Positions 1 through 10,064 of a stretch of 64,000 nucleotides of DNA are shown here, in pieces. The notes under the pieces are model-generated. The model searched no databases. It saw only the letters and a list, made by a program, of their open reading frames with translations, and had not been told where the DNA came from. A program made the position numbers and the translations under genes. The DNA is from Lunularia cruciata. Its lineage: Eukaryota; Streptophyta; Marchantiopsida; Lunulariales; Lunulariaceae. The stretch spans positions 53,772,291 through 53,836,290 of the forward strand of contig OX419755.1 of assembly GCA_948567375.1 (NCBI GenBank), in the 5' to 3' direction. Positions within the stretch are counted from its first letter, which is position 1; each line of letters begins with the position of its first letter.

Positions 1-335
1 AGGTACTGACTTCACGATGGGGCCCACCATCACTTTACACCATTTGCACCATTGACTGTGCCGTCAGCGGGACCATTAGGGTTCAGACCTAGCTCGAGTC
101 CGGGGGGTATACTTTTGAAGTGCAGCTCCAGAGAGCTCACTTCTTTGATGTTGAGCCTTCAAGTTCTTGGCTATGGTGGACAGAGGCCGGCGAGCGTCAC
201 CTGAATTCTTTATGCAGGAGTAGGTGTGGCTTGATTGTAATCAATACCCAGTTGTTGGCAGTTTATAGAGTGACAAATCAAGTACTGATTTGAGTTGAGT
301 TGAGTTGAGAGTGGTAAACAATCCGTTTGCATTAG
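1..335 (+). repeat. LTR of MTase/PHD Gypsy family, 5' LTR of plus-strand copy, cut by window edge
   Basis: This stretch matches the LTR cores at 11517-11965 and 20907-21354 (reverse complement) through shared blocks such as GCCGGCGAGCGTCACCTGAA, the run of GAGTT repeats near 295-310 and GAGTGGTAAACAATC at the end. The beginning of the LTR lies outside the window. It is followed directly by leader sequence shared with the minus-strand copy, so it is the 5' LTR of a plus-strand element. The sequence has diverged clearly from the other copies. Confidence 0.8.
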
Positions 336-1572
336 AGAAGTCAAGTCAGGGGGAAATCGGGTGCAGGAACTTTGAGTGTTGGTGATATTTCCAAGCTTGG
401 TGGATTGTTGGTAGCTCGATTCAAGTTCAACTTTTCCCTAGTGTGTAGAAGCTTGTTCAATTGATGTAGATTTGGCAGTAAGGCAAACGGTGTACGGAAG
501 CACTGGCCAATTTTTTATCAAAGAAGGAGCAAATTTTGAGCAGTGGTTGTGATTTTGAGCCCAAGAGGTGAAGGTAGGACCAATTTGCTACGAGTTGGGC
601 TCAAAAAGTCAAATTGAAGGTGGAGTTGGGAAGCTATTCTCATGAATTTGTGATTTGGAGAAACCCGTGTTTTCAATTTGGCTCGAGTGGAAAGTTAGCG
701 GGGGATTTGGCGGACAGCCAACTTTAGGGTTTACTTCAGATTTTGGCTAGATTTGGAGTACTTTTGCTAGTTTAGAGGACTTTTGCAAGTTTGGAGAAGT
801 TTTGCCAAATTTTGGAGGAAGTTCGAAGTTGCAAGAAGAAAGGCCTCATTTGGCTGAATTTTGGCATTTCAAGGCTTTGAGGCATAGGGCTGTGGGCTAT
901 GAGAGGCTACAAAGGCCTAGAAGAGCCATCAAGCCAGCTTTCTGGCATGAGGCTAGCTAGTTTAGAGTAGATCTTGGTCATTGGTTGGCAAAATCTGCTT
1001 TTCTTGCTAGATTGTGCGCAACAAGGTTTGACCCCTAGATCTCTTGTTCCTAGACTGTGCCCTAGCAAATTGGTCCACCCTCACTTGTTGTCCTAGTGAT
1101 TGTGTCACTATTATCTATACACATGTAGCTTTGGCTAGGAGAGGCAGTTTGATCCCATTCTTGGTGATCCTAGTAGCTTAGGACTTAGATACAAACTCCT
1201 CTTATGTCAAATGCCAAATGGTGGCAGAGTCAGTCCCATGTTGTGTTATGAGATGGAAGGTTTTTGTTTAGATTTCTTGTGATTGGACCCCCTCCATTCT
1301 ATGCTTCTTATTTGTGCACCACATTTGTGTGAGGTGCCCTGACTTTTGAGCATTGGTGCTCTGGTGTGCTCTTGGTAGTGAGGCTGGAGTGATGACCAAT
1401 CAGACTACCTTGTTTCACTCCGGTGAGGCAAGAAGTGATGACCTACAGACCATAAGAGTGTGTGTTATGATGGCAAGTTACAGGTTGCCCTTTTCCCTAG
1501 TGTAGTTATCTCGATTAGAGTTACATTAGTGGGTGGTGCTTAGTTGGTATTGGCACTTGGTGGTGTTGGTAC
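336..1572 (+). other. Untranslated leader of the plus-strand MTase/PHD element
   Basis: This is collinear with the reverse complement of about 19600-20906, the leader of the minus-strand copy. Shared blocks include the stretch around 340-400 and the GTGGGTGGTGCTTAGTTGG block near 1530. No long ORF is present. A degenerate ATTAGAG near 340 sits where the primer binding site should be (ATCAGAG in the minus copy). The leader is broken at 1573 by a minus-strand LTR of the Tat-like family. Confidence 0.7.
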
Positions 1573-2264
1573 TGTGAGCCGGCCTATCTCTCACTCAGGA
1601 TGAACCTTTGATGGCTATTATGGTAGCGCACCATGGACTAAGAAGGCAAGGAACCCGAACTCCACCATACTCCTCCAAGTCTAACACTCCAAGACTCAAG
1701 ATATTGCTCACTAGAGAACTAAATGAGAGAGAGAGATAGTTGCAAATGAAAGGATGCTAAGTACCTCCTCACCCCTTGTTTATATACTTGTGAAATAGTT
1801 ACGTACCAAAGTTACTAATTACCGTAGTAACTCAAGTTACTAGACTAAAAGTCAAGTAAAGTCAACAAGTAGAAAGGAATATCCATTCACATGGGCATAT
1901 TCCCCTAAGCATGTGGTCTTATCTTGACCAACCACTAAGTCAAGGATTCCTTCACATGGGCTATCCTTGGACTAAAGAAGAATCCAAAACAAAAAGGCTT
2001 GCGGGCCCAAGAGTTCTCAACTCTTTCCCCAAAGCCAAACACCTAGGAATAATACCAAGTCAACACACTAAAATCCAAAATAGTGGTGCTCATCTTTTCT
2101 ACTTCCTCTAAAGTAAGGTCCCATCTATCTTAGCTATGACTAACTTTAGCTAACCATGACTAATATAGAACCATCCTTTATCTCTATATAAATAATATCT
2201 CTTAAGTACTTGTAATACCAAGCTAAATATCACAATACCACACACATGCACAAATGGGTGTTAC
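1573..2264 (-). repeat. LTR of Tat-like element, truncated minus-strand copy
   Basis: This is a 692-bp LTR, the same length as the LTRs of the full copy at 2929-3620 and 10065-10756, in reverse orientation (TG at the minus-strand start, CA at the end). It differs from them at several sites (for example 1661-1710), so it comes from a separate insertion. On the plus strand it is followed by the polypurine-tract complement and 3' pol sequence of the same element, which makes it a 3' LTR. The rest of that element is deleted. Confidence 0.9.
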
Positions 2265-2487
2265 ATTTACCCCCGGACTAAGTTTTCACTTTGTCCTCAA
2301 AGTGAAGGTCTCTCTACCTTCTATGGTACATCTTCAACTTATCATGGTTAATCCTATCAAAGTATCTTCCTCCCAACTCCTTGAGATCATAGGTGTAATT
2401 GCCCCACACCTTCTCCACTATGAAAGGTCCAAAGTACTTAGGCAAAAACTTCTTTTGCACTCTCTTGAATCAAATGGAATCAAACAA
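2265..2487 (-). pseudogene. 3' end of Tat-like pol (integrase C-terminus), remnant
   Basis: The reverse complement matches the 3' part of the full-length element (about 9845-10064): the PPT, the stop codon and the last roughly 57 codons of the integrase C-terminal region. At 2487/2488 it changes abruptly to integrase sequence of a different Gypsy family on the opposite strand. An apparent ORF crossing this point (2254-2802) is a chance fusion of antisense and sense pieces and is not a gene. Confidence 0.85.
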
Positions 2488-2928
2488 GATCGAGTTCTTA
2501 GTCATTTTGGTGCACCAGCTGAGGTTTTGACTGATCAGAGTACAGAGTTCTTGGGGGAGTTTCAGGTCTTGTGTGACAAGGCTTTGATTGATCATCATAC
2601 TACCTCCCGAGATCACCCTGAGGCAAATGGTTTAGCAGAGAGAGTGGTTCAGACGGTGAAGCGAGGATTACGAAAGTATGGTTTGCAGAGAGGCCACTTG
2701 GGAGATTGGGATCTCAAGTTACCTTGGTTGGCCAGGGGCTATCGGTTCAGCCGGCAAGCCTCCTTAGCATCCTTCTCTTTGTACTTTCTGCTCTATGGAT
2801 GAGATCCAGATTTACCTATAGCCATTCGTTGTGATGCTATTGTAGTTGTGGACTTGGATGACCCAAATGTATGGATGAGCACATGTTCTCAACGGGCAGA
2901 GATCTTTTGAAGAGTGATGCCAATGGCC
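2488..2928 (+). pseudogene. Integrase core fragment of plus-strand MTase/PHD element
   Basis: The translation shows the second half of a retroviral-type integrase core: LTDQSTEFLGEF carries the second catalytic Asp, and GLAERVVQTVK the catalytic Glu. It aligns with the minus-strand copy at 12680-13150. A TGA at 2800-2802 interrupts it. Everything from gag to the first half of integrase is missing upstream, where a deletion or rearrangement joined it to a piece of another element. Downstream, the same reading resumes at 10757 after the inserted Tat-like element. Integrase joins retrotransposon cDNA to the genome; this copy cannot be functional. Confidence 0.85.
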
Positions 2929-3620
2929 TGTAACACCCATTTGTGCATGTGTGTGGTATTGTGATATTTAGCTTGGTATTACAAGTACTTAAGAGATATT
3001 ATTTATATAGAGATAAAGGATGGTTCTATATTAGTCATGGTTAGCTAAAGTTAGTCATAGCTAAGATAGATGGGACCTTACTTTAGAGGAAGTAGAAAAG
3101 ATGAGCACCACTATTTTGGATTTTAGTGTGTTGACTTGGTATTATTCCTAGGTGTTTGGCTTTGGGGAAAGAGTTGAGAACTCTTGGGCCCGCAAGCCTT
3201 TTTGTTTTGGATTCTTCTTTAGTCCAAGGATAGCCCATGTGAAGGAATCCTTGCTTTAGTGGTTGGGTCAAGATAAGACCACATGCTTAGGGGAATATGC
3301 CCATGTGAATGGATATTCCTTTCTACTTTTTGACTTTACTTGACTTTTAGTCTAGTAACTTGAGTTACTACGGTAATTAGTAACTTTGGTACGTAACTAT
3401 TTCACAAGTATATAAACAAGGAGTGAGGAGGTACTCATCATCCTTTCATTTGCAACTATCTCTCTCTCATTGAGTTCTCTAGTGAGCAATGTCTTGAGTC
3501 TTGGAGTGTTAGCCTTGGAGGAGTATGATGGAGTTGGGGTTCCTTGCCTTCTTAGTCCATGGTGCGCTACCATAATAGCCATTAGAGGTTCATCCTGAGT
3601 GAGAGACAGGCCGGCTCACA
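2929..3620 (+). repeat. 5' LTR of young Tat-like element
   Basis: It starts TGTAACACCC and ends GGCCGGCTCACA, 692 bp. It carries a TATA-like box at 3409-3416 and, about 40 bp upstream, a short inverted repeat (TAGTAACT-TG-AGTTACTA, 3353-3370) that could be a regulatory site. The pyrimidine-rich CTATCTCTCTCTCATTG after the TATA box fits a transcript leader. Related solo LTRs lie at 43438, 47534 and 55593. Confidence 0.95.
3409..3416 (+). promoter_or_regulatory. TATA box in LTR of Tat-like element
   Basis: TATATAAA in the 3' half of the LTR, in the position expected for the U3 promoter. The same box is at 10545-10552 in the 3' LTR and is retained in the older solo LTRs as TATATAAAC. Transcription would start some 25-35 bp downstream, placing R and U5 in the last 180 bp. 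Confidence 0.6.
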
Positions 3621-3624
3621 TTTT

Positions 3625-3641
3625 TGGTTCCGTTGCCGGGA
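3625..3641 (+). other. Primer binding site (Tat/Athila type)
   Basis: TGGTTCCGTTGCCGGGA begins four bases after the LTR. The block CCGTTGCCGGG is the core of the PBS usual in plant Tat/Athila elements (pairing with a tRNA 3' end of the CCCGGCAACGG...CCA type). It would prime minus-strand cDNA synthesis. The bases next to CCA differ from the common TGGCGCC form. Confidence 0.7.
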
Positions 3642-4480
3642 CCTCTCTAGAAGGCAAGATAATGTTCCGCGTCCAATTCTACATTAGGCAGAAGGAGGCT
3701 ATGAGAGCTCACTTGGAGAGAACATTAGGAGAGGAGAGGGCTGAACTTATGTTAGAGAACCAAGATCCATTTGTATACCCTGTAGTTCATTATGATGTCT
3801 TTGAGGTGATTTTGTACATCTTGTACACATGAGAGGAATTGGAGAGATTGTGTGAGGTGGATTGCAGATTTTGGGGATTAAGGTGATTTTGGGCAAAATC
3901 TCAAGTTTGAGATCTGGACTTGAGATTTCTACACATGATAGCTTGGGTTATCTTTCAGTTAGCACACTTGAAATTATTGAGAGAGCTTCTATGCGCACTG
4001 GGCTAGAATTTTTGAAAGTTGATAGGGTAAAGTGCTCCCGCAACTGCATGCTCTCTGGAAAATTGTACAGAGTCTGCCATTTCTTCAATTTTTAGTGAAT
4101 TGTCCTGAAAATTTCCAAGAAAATTCAGTGCATTGTATCCTACCTGGTGCCACAAAAATTAGAGAGAGATAATTTTTGCGCAGTGCGTTATGAGTTTTTG
4201 AAGTGAGGGGGGTAGTTTTCAGACCAAATCTGAAATATGGGTGCTGAATAGAAAGGTGTCTAGGCCAAATGGCTCGATGAAAAGATCTAAAATTTTGCAG
4301 GGAGGGACGCCCTAGAGTTGTAATCAAGTGTGGAAAATTTCAGAGGACTGTGACATATTCGTTGGGAGATTTGAGTGACATTGTGAGGAAGGGTCAATTC
4401 TGCAGAGTGGAGATCTCATGCATGAGAAGTTTGAGATCAACAAAAAGCATGTTTGAGTGTTTAGATTCATCTTTGGGAAC

Positions 4481-4954
4481 ATGGAAGGTCATCAAGAGTG
4501 GAAATTGAGATTATGCAAGGTTCCCCAAGGGTTTGAGGTGATTGTAGGGGTGGATTTGAGGAAAAGAGAGTTTACAATAGAATTTGAAGAGAGTGTTGAG
4601 AGGATCCAAAAACCTACACCACTTGGAGGAAAGAGTGAGTCTAAGTGCTTTCTATGTGGAGAGAAGGGACATAAGGCAAGTTCATGTCCATTAACCTTTG
4701 AGAGCAAGAGATTGAGGGAAAGGAGAGGCTTACTTGACTTGGGTTTGCATGTTGGACCTTCTTCACCAAGATTGGGAGGGAGAAGATCTAAGACCAAGGA
4801 GTTGTGTGAGGTTTGTGGAGTTGAAGGACTTCCAAAAGGACATGAGTGTAGTGGAGTAAAAGCACTTTTGGAAACTTTGGTGAAGGATCTTGGAGAGAGT
4901 CTTAGTACAGCTACAGAAATACTACCACCTTCATCAGCTAGTTCTCAAGATTAG
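4481..4954 (+). CDS. Accessory zinc-knuckle protein upstream of Gag-Pol (ORF1 of the Tat-like element)
   Basis: About 157 residues from the ATG at 4481. A GTG eight codons upstream opens the same frame, but ATG is preferred. It contains a canonical CCHC zinc knuckle, CFLCGEKGHKASSC, at residues 56-69 and a second Cys/His cluster, CEVCGVEGLPKGHEC, from residue 109. It ends in a Ser/Thr-rich tail. The stop is 235 bp before the gag ATG. It is separate from the knuckle in Gag at 6033. Tat-lineage Ogre elements carry an extra ORF in this place, but I do not recognise this sequence. Binding of RNA or single-stranded DNA is inferred from the knuckle. How it is expressed (splicing, reinitiation, internal promoter) is not visible. 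It might also be a captured plant CCHC gene fragment. Confidence 0.6.
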   Translation: MEGHQEWKLRLCKVPQGFEVIVGVDLRKREFTIEFEESVERIQKPTPLGGKSESKCFLCGEKGHKASSCPLTFESKRLRERRGLLDLGLHVGPSSPRLGGRRSKTKELCEVCGVEGLPKGHECSGVKALLETLVKDLGESLSTATEILPPSSASSQD

Positions 4955-5126
4955 TGATGGAGATAATCTTTCAACTTATGGATAAACTATCCATGAGAGT
5001 TAGATTAATATGCACTCTAGGATTTGATGTTGCTATAGAAATCTTGGAGCAACCTGAACCTTTTGTGTTCCCTAGAGTGGATTATTCTCAGATGGTGTTA
5101 GTCATGTATATACTCTATTAGTAATA

Positions 5127-5187
5127 GAGTGAGAGAAAAGAAAAGAGAAAAAAAAAATTAAGAGAAAAGAAAGATAGTGAGGGGTTA
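5127..5187 (+). other. Hairpin plus purine tract before the gag start
   Basis: An almost pure A/G run (5131-5187) ends three bases before the gag ATG at 5190. It is preceded by a 9-bp inverted repeat around one base (ACTCTATTA-g-TAATAGAGT, 5112-5130). This could shape translation start choice, or act as an internal polypurine primer site. Both are inference. Confidence 0.4.
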
Positions 5188-5189
5188 AG

Positions 5190-8100
5190 ATGGGGAAACT
5201 TCCGGTTTTCTTTGGCAAGGATGGAGAAGATGTGGAGGCCTTTGTGAGAGACTTCAAGAGAGCTTGCATAGGAAACAATGAGAGGAGGAAGAATGAGTGG
5301 GCCTCATTATTACCAGATTTCTTTGAGGATGCAGCACTTACATGGTATGAGTCAGAATACCAAAAGAGAGAGAGGAGAGAGGGGGAAGAGGAGTCTTGGG
5401 AGACTTTGACTTCAGCACTCATTGAGAACTTTCTACCTGATGAGAGTTATGAGAGATTGATGAGTGAGGTTACATTTCTCAAGCAAGGAGATGGAGAGAA
5501 AGTGAGGGTCTATGTGGAAAGAGTGGAAAAGTTGGAGTCCAGATTTTGCATAGTGTTGAGGAAGGGTGGGGATGATGTGGAGACTACAATGATTGGCATA
5601 GGGGCCATGCTCACCAAGAATTTTGTGGGAGGATTGAGACCACAAATTAGAAGCAAGGTGAGATATGAGAAACCTTCTTCCAAGGTTGAAGCTATCAAGA
5701 TCGCAATTCGTATGGAGGAGAGTTTGGAAGGGGATGAGAGTGATTTGGTGGTGAAGGAGGTTGTGCATCCTCCTCAAGGCTACAAGTATGGTGGAACTTC
5801 TGATACTTTGGTGACAAGGGTTGCACCACAAGTAGTAGTTGCTCCAATTCTTGCACCTCCACCAAAAGATCCACTCCAAACCATCACAGAACAACTTGCG
5901 GATCTCAAGATCAATGTGGTGCAACTATGGGAGAAGAGAGAGGTGGATCAGAATGTAGGGAGAGGACCTAGGAGTTATGGAAACTATCCATATAGAGGAG
6001 GCCAACCAGCCAACAATTTCAATGATAGAAATTGTTTTGGTTGTGGAGGAAGAGGCCATATCCAAAGGAATTGCCCAAATTCCACTTACCATGGAGGAAG
6101 GGGTTATGAGGGAGCCAATAGAGGGAAAGAGGGAGGTAGTGAAACCCAAGTGGCTCCTAATCCCAACAAAGGTAAGGGGATAGCATCCATAGATGTGGTT
6201 GAGAGCAAGTATGAGAAGGGAGAGTGCTCAAACTCCAAGGGTCTTAATTTGGAGCTTTTGGCACAAGAGAAGAAGAGAGCTCGTTTTGCAGAGGATGTTC
6301 ACTCTTCTCAAGGATTTACTTCAAGCAAGGATACTCCTATGTCTACTAGGAGCACTCGCACCTCAACACCATCAACAACAAAGACTCCAAGGAAGAAGTT
6401 GGGGATGGAGGACTTCTTGATCTCAAAGCAACAATGGAACTACAATGTGTTGGATGATGTTGGTAGTCACAAGGCTAACATCACAGTGGGCCAATTAATT
6501 GCTTTGAACCCTACCTTGAGAAAGGAGCTTAGAGGTGGTTTGAGTTCTACAAGGAGCAAAAAGAAGAAGAAGGCAAAAGTTCCAGTATCAATGGGGGTGG
6601 TGGATGCCAAGCCAGCACCATGGGAGGCTTGTGAATATGCCTCCAAGATTGATGTGAGAGTGAATGGTCACAACATCAAGGATGCATTGGTTGATGGAGG
6701 ATCAGCAGTGAATGCCATGTCAGAAAGGTTGATGAAGAAGTTGGGTATGATACCCTCAAGACCTTCAACATTTGTGGTGAGCATGGCAAACAAGCAACAA
6801 GTTCGACCAGTAGGGGTGATGGATAAGGTGGTAGTTTCAGTTATGGGAGTTCAAAATCTCATGACTTTCCAAGTCTTGAAGGATTCAAGCTATGACTTAC
6901 TTCTTGGGAGGCCATGGTTGAGAGCAGCACGCACAACTGATCGATGGCACAAAGGGTACTTGAGGATTGGGCCATCAAACCATAGAGTCATTGTTCCTGT
7001 GACTAACACCACCAACACTTCACATTCAGATACCCCATCTTCTAATTATTGGGAATCAGATTCTGAAGAAGGAGCTTCAGGTGTGGACACAAGCATGGAA
7101 GAGGAGACTTCCACGGAGGAAGATGAATCTGAATCTGATTCAGATGTGTATCCCTTGTGTGCTATGGATTTTGCACCTAAGCCAGAGGTTTTGAAGGACC
7201 CAGATAAATCACCATTGACACTTGAGGAGGTAGAGAGAAGGTTATCTACCCTCAAGTATGGCCCAAATGTTACCAAGGAGGAGAAGGTGAGATTTGAGGA
7301 GATTTTCCGCAAGTTCATCCATGTGTTTGCTTTTAGTTACAAGGATTTGAAGGAAGTCACCTTGGAGGAGCACAAGATAGAGGTGGAGTCACATGCAAGA
7401 CCAATCCGCCAAAAGCAACGTCGCATTAGCCCACCAATATCTTTGGTTGTGAAGGAGGAGATTGATAAGCTCAAGGAGGCTGGATTTATCTTTGAGGTGG
7501 AGAATTCAGAATGGGTGTCTCCAATTGTCATTGTGAAGAAAAAGAATGGCAAGCTTCGGGTATGTGTGGATTACAAGAAGCTCAATGCTGTTACCAAGAA
7601 GGACTACTACCCATTGCCATTCATTGATGAGATCTTGGAGGAGGTTGCAGGTCATGAGAGGTACAGTTTTGGAGATGGTTATAGTGGATATAACCAAATC
7701 AAGATTGCACCAGAGCATCAACAACTCACCACATTCACCACACCTTGGGGAACTTACGCTTTCAAGGTCATGCCTTTTGGGCTTTGCAATGCTCCAGCCA
7801 CATTCCAACGGTTCATGAACAAGGTATTTGAACCTTTCATTGGGAAATTTGTGAGAGATTTCATTGATGACTTTTGTGTCTATGGGAGCAAGGAGGAGCA
7901 CTTTGAGCACCTAATCAAAGTCTTGCAACGCTTGGATGAGGCAAATGCATCACTCAACCCAGAGAAGTGCATTTTTGGATGTGAAGAAGGTCTACTTTTG
8001 GGGCACATCATCTCCAAGGATGGAATAGCAGTTGATCCTGAGAAGGTGAGGAAAATCTCAGACCTTCCATTCCCTTCAAGCTTGACAAAGTTACGCCAAT

Positions 8101-10016
8101 TCTTGGGAATGGTTGGGTACTATAGGAGGTTCATCTTCTCATTTTCCAACAAGGCTTATGCATTGACCATCTACATGAAGAAGGGTGTAGATTACATGGT
8201 GATTTTGGAAGACAAGGAGGCTCTCAAAGCTTTTGAGGAGCTCAAGCAATCCCTTGTTGTAGCTCCAATTCTTGCTAAACCTGATTGGAGTAAGCCTTTC
8301 ATCCTCTACACTGATGCTTCTAATGTAGCTATAGGATGCACTCTTAGTCAATTAGACCAAGATGGGCATGATCATCCAATAGCTTATGCTAGTAGGCAGA
8401 TGGTTTCAGCAGAGAAGAACTACTCTGTCACAGAGAGAGAAGGGTTGGCAGTGATCTTTGGTCTCAAGAAGTTTAGACACTACTTGATTGGAGGGAAAGC
8501 CACAATTGTCACGGATCACAAGGCTTTGAAGTACATCTTCAACAAGCCTAATGTTGAAGGGAGACTAGCAAGGTGGATGATTCTCTTGTCTGAGTATGAC
8601 TACACAATTGAGGATAGGCCTGGAAAGAAACATGCAAATGCTGATTTGTTATCTAGAGCCTATGATCATGATGGAGATGAGCCAGTAGATGATTCCTTCC
8701 CGGATGAGGAGCTCATGACAATCTCAGTCACTCAAGAGGTTCCAATGGAGTACAAGGAGATTGTGGATTTTGTGACAAGAGGTAACTATCCCGAAGGGAT
8801 GCATGCTAGGGAGAGGAAGGCCCTTGCAGCAAGATCTAGACCTTACACAATGGTGGATGATATTCTTTTTCACCAAGGAGCAGATGGTCTACTTCGAAGA
8901 GCAGTGGGTAAGGAAGAGTCTATCCTACTCATAAAGGAGTTTCATGAAGGTTTAGTATGTGGAGGACACTTTGCAGGAAAGGTGACTGCTTTCAAGATTC
9001 TAGATGCAGGTTACCATTGGAGAGGGATTTTCAAGGATTGCCTTGATTATTGCAAAACTTGTCATGTTTGTCAAGCTTTTGCTAGAAAGTCTACATCCAC
9101 TCCACCACTTAGATCAATTCCATTGCTAGGACCTTTTGAGAAGTGGGGAATTGATTTTGTAGGACCTCTCAATAGAACCCCAAGGAACAATCGGTACATT
9201 GTGGTAGTTACTGATTACCTTACCAAGTGGGTTGAGGCTAGACCATTGAGGGACAAGAATGAAGATGAAGTGGGTAGATTTCTTTATGAACGCATTATCA
9301 CTAGGTTTGGATGCCCTTTGGAGTTGGTTTCTGATAGAGGAGGAGAGTTTACAGGAAGCATTACTACAGCCATGCTACGACATTTCTCTATCACACATAG
9401 AGTAACTACATCCTATAAGCCAAATTCCAATGGCTTGGCAGAGAGAACCAATCAGACCTTGTGCATGATGTTGGCCAAAGATGCAGAAATGGAGGGGGCT
9501 AAACATCATTGGGACAAGAGGATTCATGCAGTTTTGTGGGAGTATAGGACAACCATGAAGACTTCCACTGGATATTCTCCATTCCAATTGGTGTATGGTA
9601 TTGAGTCTACCTTACCTATTCACTTTGATCTTCCTACCTTCCAAAGCATTCATAGGAGATTGAAGAAAGCACAAGGAAGTGATGCAGGGAAGTCAAGGAA
9701 GGATCAACTCATGGAGTTGGAAGAGGCAAGAGCAGTTGCTATGGTTCGAGTGGAGCAAGCCCAAAGGAAACAAAAGGAGAGCTATGACAAGAGGCAAGGC
9801 AAGAAGAAGGTGGAGCCTTTCAAAGAAGGTGATTGGGTAATGTTGTTTGATTCCATTCGATTCAAGAGAGTGCAAAAGAAGTTTTTGCCTAAGTACTTTG
9901 GACCTTTCATAGTGGAGAAGGTGTGGGGCAATTACACCTATGATCTCAAGGAGTTGGGAGGAAGACACTTTGATAGGATTAACCATGATAAGTTGAAGAT
10001 GTACCATAGAAGGTAG
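5190..10016 (+). CDS. Gag-Pol polyprotein of the Tat-like Gypsy element (intact, 1608 aa)
   Basis: A single open frame encodes all proteins for particle formation, reverse transcription and integration. The order is: gag (about 1-200); CCHC knuckle CFGCGGRGHIQRNC (282-295); a linker with YNVLDDVGSHKANIT (about 416-445); aspartic protease with LVDGGSAVN (Asp 502) and LLGRPWL (about 572); reverse transcriptase, its YxDD box present as FIDD (891-894); RNase H from FILYTDASN (Asp about 1042); integrase with an HHCC zinc finger (about 1252-1291) and catalytic D, D, E near 1322, 1382 and 1418 (35-residue D-E spacing). The C-terminus ends 48 bp before the 3' LTR, with no chromodomain. There is no frameshift between gag and pol. 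The ATG at 5190 is the first in the open frame. Every catalytic residue I checked is present, so the copy may be active. Confidence 0.95.
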   Translation: MGKLPVFFGKDGEDVEAFVRDFKRACIGNNERRKNEWASLLPDFFEDAALTWYESEYQKRERREGEEESWETLTSALIENFLPDESYERLMSEVTFLKQGDGEKVRVYVERVEKLESRFCIVLRKGGDDVETTMIGIGAMLTKNFVGGLRPQIRSKVRYEKPSSKVEAIKIAIRMEESLEGDESDLVVKEVVHPPQGYKYGGTSDTLVTRVAPQVVVAPILAPPPKDPLQTITEQLADLKINVVQLWEKREVDQNVGRGPRSYGNYPYRGGQPANNFNDRNCFGCGGRGHIQRNCPNSTYHGGRGYEGANRGKEGGSETQVAPNPNKGKGIASIDVVESKYEKGECSNSKGLNLELLAQEKKRARFAEDVHSSQGFTSSKDTPMSTRSTRTSTPSTTKTPRKKLGMEDFLISKQQWNYNVLDDVGSHKANITVGQLIALNPTLRKELRGGLSSTRSKKKKKAKVPVSMGVVDAKPAPWEACEYASKIDVRVNGHNIKDALVDGGSAVNAMSERLMKKLGMIPSRPSTFVVSMANKQQVRPVGVMDKVVVSVMGVQNLMTFQVLKDSSYDLLLGRPWLRAARTTDRWHKGYLRIGPSNHRVIVPVTNTTNTSHSDTPSSNYWESDSEEGASGVDTSMEEETSTEEDESESDSDVYPLCAMDFAPKPEVLKDPDKSPLTLEEVERRLSTLKYGPNVTKEEKVRFEEIFRKFIHVFAFSYKDLKEVTLEEHKIEVESHARPIRQKQRRISPPISLVVKEEIDKLKEAGFIFEVENSEWVSPIVIVKKKNGKLRVCVDYKKLNAVTKKDYYPLPFIDEILEEVAGHERYSFGDGYSGYNQIKIAPEHQQLTTFTTPWGTYAFKVMPFGLCNAPATFQRFMNKVFEPFIGKFVRDFIDDFCVYGSKEEHFEHLIKVLQRLDEANASLNPEKCIFGCEEGLLLGHIISKDGIAVDPEKVRKISDLPFPSSLTKLRQFLGMVGYYRRFIFSFSNKAYALTIYMKKGVDYMVILEDKEALKAFEELKQSLVVAPILAKPDWSKPFILYTDASNVAIGCTLSQLDQDGHDHPIAYASRQMVSAEKNYSVTEREGLAVIFGLKKFRHYLIGGKATIVTDHKALKYIFNKPNVEGRLARWMILLSEYDYTIEDRPGKKHANADLLSRAYDHDGDEPVDDSFPDEELMTISVTQEVPMEYKEIVDFVTRGNYPEGMHARERKALAARSRPYTMVDDILFHQGADGLLRRAVGKEESILLIKEFHEGLVCGGHFAGKVTAFKILDAGYHWRGIFKDCLDYCKTCHVCQAFARKSTSTPPLRSIPLLGPFEKWGIDFVGPLNRTPRNNRYIVVVTDYLTKWVEARPLRDKNEDEVGRFLYERIITRFGCPLELVSDRGGEFTGSITTAMLRHFSITHRVTTSYKPNSNGLAERTNQTLCMMLAKDAEMEGAKHHWDKRIHAVLWEYRTTMKTSTGYSPFQLVYGIESTLPIHFDLPTFQSIHRRLKKAQGSDAGKSRKDQLMELEEARAVAMVRVEQAQRKQKESYDKRQGKKKVEPFKEGDWVMLFDSIRFKRVQKKFLPKYFGPFIVEKVWGNYTYDLKELGGRHFDRINHDKLKMYHRR

Positions 10017-10050
10017 AGAGACCTTCACTTTGAGGACAAAGTGAAAACTT

Positions 10051-10064
10051 AGTCCGGGGGTAAA
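10051..10064 (+). other. Polypurine tract of Tat-like element
   Basis: AGTCCGGGGGTAAA lies directly against the 3' LTR. The G-run is the expected RNase H-resistant primer for plus-strand cDNA. The same sequence abuts the truncated minus-strand copy at 2265-2278. Confidence 0.75.

Noticed and set aside
2254..2802. 182-codon ORF on the plus strand
   Set aside because: It fuses antisense Tat-like pol with sense integrase of another element across a rearrangement point; not a gene.
4492..4797. Minus-strand ORF opposite the zinc-knuckle ORF
   Set aside because: Shadow of the plus-strand ORF1; no motif.
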